From: Acidobacteriota bacterium
GTDB taxonomy: Bacteria; Acidobacteriota; Blastocatellia; Pyrinomonadales; Pyrinomonadaceae
Assembly (NCBI GenBank): GCA_020199975.1
Contig: JAIVJP010000075.1
Location: forward strand, 1-6,464
Direction: 5' to 3'
Length of the DNA stretch: 6,464 nucleotides
Shown here: positions 4,556 to 6,464 of the stretch, piece after piece
How positions within the stretch are numbered: position 1 is the first letter of the stretch
How the letters are laid out: every line of letters begins with the position of its first letter
Position numbers and translations under genes: made by a program
Notes under the pieces: model-generated
Told to the model about the DNA's origin: nothing
Database searches by the model: none
The model's input: the letters and a program-made list of their open reading frames with translations, nothing else

Positions 4556-6464
4556 ATGCAAAACCATTCGATAACTCGTCGCTCACTTTTAAGCTACCTC
4601 GATGATTACCTTCAGCGGGGAGACGCGATCATGTTCGCGCAGCGGCGGGGTTTGCGGCACGTTCGCTGGTCATACGAGCAGCTTGTTCTGACGGCGCGCA
4701 GGATAGCTCATGAATTGGAGTCGCGCGGTATTGCAAAGGGCGAACGTGTACTCTTATGCGGCGAGAACAGTCCCGAATGGGTGGCGGCGTTCTGGGGCTG
4801 CCTCTTACGTGGCGTGGTTGTCGTCCCACTCGATAAAGACAGCACCGAGCAGTTTGTCTTCTCAGTGCGACAACAGACTGATGCGAAGCTGATCATGGCA
4901 AGCAGCGGCGTGGCCGTCATCGAACGCTTAGCGGCTGGCGTCGAATTATTAAACGTCCCGCTGCTCACGCTCGATGAACTGAGCGAAAGAATCGCTCCCC
5001 ACTCCAGCCAACCATACCCGCTGGAAGATGTTGATGAAAGCACACTCGTCGAAATTATTTTCACGTCCGGTACCACCTCAACGCCGAAGGGCGTGCTGCT
5101 CACACACGGCAATCTGCTCGCCAACCTTCTGCCGCTCGAAGCTGAGATAAAAAAATATCTTAAATGGGAGCGATTCTTTCATCCACTTCGCTTCTTGAGT
5201 CTCGTGCCTTTGAGCCACGTCTTCGGACAGTTTATGGGCGTCTTTGTCCCGCAGCTCCTGGGCGGTGAAGTTCACTTTCATGACACGCTCAACCCTGCCG
5301 AGATCGTCCGCCGGACGCGGGAAAGCCGCATCTCTGTGATCGTCCTGGTTCCGCGCGTGCTCGACAGTCTGCGCGAGTGGGTTGAACGCAACTATGCTGC
5401 GCGCCCTGGTCAGATTGGCCAGTTGGACAATCTAAAGGAGCGCATTGCTCGTGCTGAGCGTGCAAACTTTTTGCGGCGATGGTGGATATTCCGGCACGTG
5501 CATCGGGATTTTGGTTGGAAGTTTTGGGCTTTTCTGTCCGGGGGAGCCACGCTCGATGCGCGGACGGAAACCTTTTGGCGCAGGCTCGGCTTCGCTGTTT
5601 TGCAAGGCTACGGCATGACCGAAACCGCGTCGCTCGTCAGCGTCACTCATCCGTTCAAAGGAGGTCACGGCTCGATCGGCAAACTGATGCCCGGTTATGA
5701 AGTCAAACTGGACGAGGAGGGGGAGATCATCGTGCGCGGTGCGAGCGTGTCGCTCGGCTATTGGACTGCTGCAGGTAGCATCAATCGAAACCCCGCCGAT
5801 TGGCTTCACACAGGTGATATGGGCGACCTTGATGATGCCGGCAATCTCTATTTCAAGGGGCGCAAAAAGGACGTGATCGTCACGGCTACGGGGCTGAACA
5901 TCTACCCGGAAGACCTCGAAGAGGCGATCAACCGGCAACCCGAAGTGCGAGCAAGCTGCGTCATCAAGTGGAGCGGCGCGCATGGCACTGAGCCGCTCGC
6001 GGTGCTCATCTTGCGCGACTCACGTGCAAGGGCGGAAGCAGCAATAGAGCGTGCCAACCAAAGTCTCGCCGAACATCAATGGATTCGTCGTTGGTACGTC
6101 TGGACGGAGCCAGATTTTCCGCGCACGGCTACGGATAAGGTGATCAAACGCGAAGTCGTGGCAAAAATCGAAGACGAAGCCCGGGGTCCCCAAGCGGGCA
6201 GCCCGCTTGGGGTGGTAGACGGAAGCATGAAAGTTGAAAACAGCGACTCCGATTCATCCTTCATCCTTACCTTGGCCGCGCGCATCAGCGGCCAGGCGCC
6301 TTCAGTTGAAGGCAAGCCTTCGCTGAAGCTGACGACCGATTTGAAACTAGACTCTTTAGGGCGAATCGAATTGTTGACCGCTTTGGAAGAGCGATACCAA
6401 ATCGACATTGACGAGGCGGCGTTTACCGCGGCTACAACCGTGGAAGAAGTTGAACGAATAGTTC
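4556..6464 (+). CDS. AMP-forming fatty-acyl ligase fused to an acyl carrier domain (3' partial)
   Basis: The frame is open from ATG 4556 to the window end (636 codons, no stop). It activates a carboxylic acid, probably a fatty acid, as acyl-adenylate and could pass it to its own carrier domain. The adenylation domain spans about residues 8-541: P-loop TSGTTSTPKG (170-179), LVPLSHVFGQ (216-225), LSGGATLD (327-334), QGYGMTET (350-357), LHTGDMGD (417-424) with D421, the GRKKD hinge (435-439) and the C-terminal catalytic lysine K528 in FPRTATDKVIK. A linker (542-565) leads to a carrier domain: LKLDSLGRIELLTALEERY, in which S600 (codon 6353-6355) is the expected phosphopantetheine site. Start: GGAG at 4549-4552 is only 3 bases from the ATG; an in-frame ATG at 4526 is possible. 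ATG 4631 has a better-spaced GGGGAGA but would cut conserved N-terminal sequence. Related ligases are often followed by a PlsC-type acyltransferase; that cannot be seen here. Confidence 0.92.
   Translation, partial: MQNHSITRRSLLSYLDDYLQRGDAIMFAQRRGLRHVRWSYEQLVLTARRIAHELESRGIAKGERVLLCGENSPEWVAAFWGCLLRGVVVVPLDKDSTEQFVFSVRQQTDAKLIMASSGVAVIERLAAGVELLNVPLLTLDELSERIAPHSSQPYPLEDVDESTLVEIIFTSGTTSTPKGVLLTHGNLLANLLPLEAEIKKYLKWERFFHPLRFLSLVPLSHVFGQFMGVFVPQLLGGEVHFHDTLNPAEIVRRTRESRISVIVLVPRVLDSLREWVERNYAARPGQIGQLDNLKERIARAERANFLRRWWIFRHVHRDFGWKFWAFLSGGATLDARTETFWRRLGFAVLQGYGMTETASLVSVTHPFKGGHGSIGKLMPGYEVKLDEEGEIIVRGASVSLGYWTAAGSINRNPADWLHTGDMGDLDDAGNLYFKGRKKDVIVTATGLNIYPEDLEEAINRQPEVRASCVIKWSGAHGTEPLAVLILRDSRARAEAAIERANQSLAEHQWIRRWYVWTEPDFPRTATDKVIKREVVAKIEDEARGPQAGSPLGVVDGSMKVENSDSDSSFILTLAARISGQAPSVEGKPSLKLTTDLKLDSLGRIELLTALEERYQIDIDEAAFTAATTVEEVERIV
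6188..6212. repeat. Perfect palindrome inside the ligase-carrier linker
   Basis: CCCCAAGCGGG (6188-6198) and its exact reverse complement CCCGCTTGGGG (6202-6212) are separated by CAG. This gives an 11-bp GC-rich stem with a 3-base loop. It lies in the coding sequence and encodes residues from about P545 to V553 (PQAGSPLGV) of the linker between adenylation and carrier domains. Its position in a tolerant linker and its REP-like shape suggest a small palindromic element that inserted in frame. It could also affect translation or transcript stability. One copy only is visible in this window. Confidence 0.75.

Noticed and set aside
4708..5124. Minus-strand open frame of 138 residues
   Set aside because: It is antisense to the adenylation domain, whose P-loop motif and continuous frame are clearly real on the plus strand.
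5432..5983. Minus-strand open frame of 183 residues
   Set aside because: It is antisense to the conserved QGYGMTET and HTGD motifs of the acyl ligase and has no recognisable features of its own.

Overview
The window reads as chromosomal DNA of a moderately GC-rich bacterium. Gene content and protein style suggest an Acidobacteriota member, possibly class Blastocatellia: a secreted protein with a 'KDGSVIRG...RRSR..IY.EDIESIEF' domain plus a LecA-like domain, a CvpA-CAP fusion, and an acyl-activating enzyme fused to a carrier domain. This assignment is inference from family resemblance; there is no rRNA or marker gene here.

Left part (1-1402), minus strand. The first 93 bases encode the signal peptide of a secreted protein that runs out of the window. 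After a 229-bp gap comes a complete gene (323-1075, minus) for a secreted protein with a LecA (PA-IL)-like C-terminal domain. The region upstream of it (1076-1402) is non-coding and divergent. It holds an imperfect long hairpin (1255-1311) and weak promoter-like boxes.

Middle part (1403-3455), plus strand. 1403-1928 is a clearly broken O-methyltransferase gene. Its ribosome binding site and start are intact, but it has lost the dimerisation domain and SAM-binding core to a large internal deletion, and carries an in-frame stop and two mutually compensating small deletions. The start signals of a VOC (glyoxalase/bleomycin-resistance fold) gene lie inside its 3' end. A complete aldo/keto reductase with an intact catalytic tetrad follows after 188 bp that hold no convincing gene.

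Right part (3541-6464), plus strand. A CvpA-type membrane domain fused to a CAP (SCP/PR-1) domain is followed, after 49 bp, by a large AMP-forming acyl ligase whose frame is open to the window end. That protein continues past its adenylation domain into a phosphopantetheine-binding carrier domain. The short linker between the two is encoded partly by a perfect 11-bp-arm palindrome. The two genes could be co-transcribed; the pairing suggests envelope or lipid functions, but nothing in the window proves a shared pathway.

I see no CRISPR array, transposase, tRNA, rRNA, phage gene or recognisable defence system. The most unusual points are the decayed methyltransferase, the two domain fusions, the in-frame palindrome and the intergenic hairpin. 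None of them amounts to a demonstrated new system.
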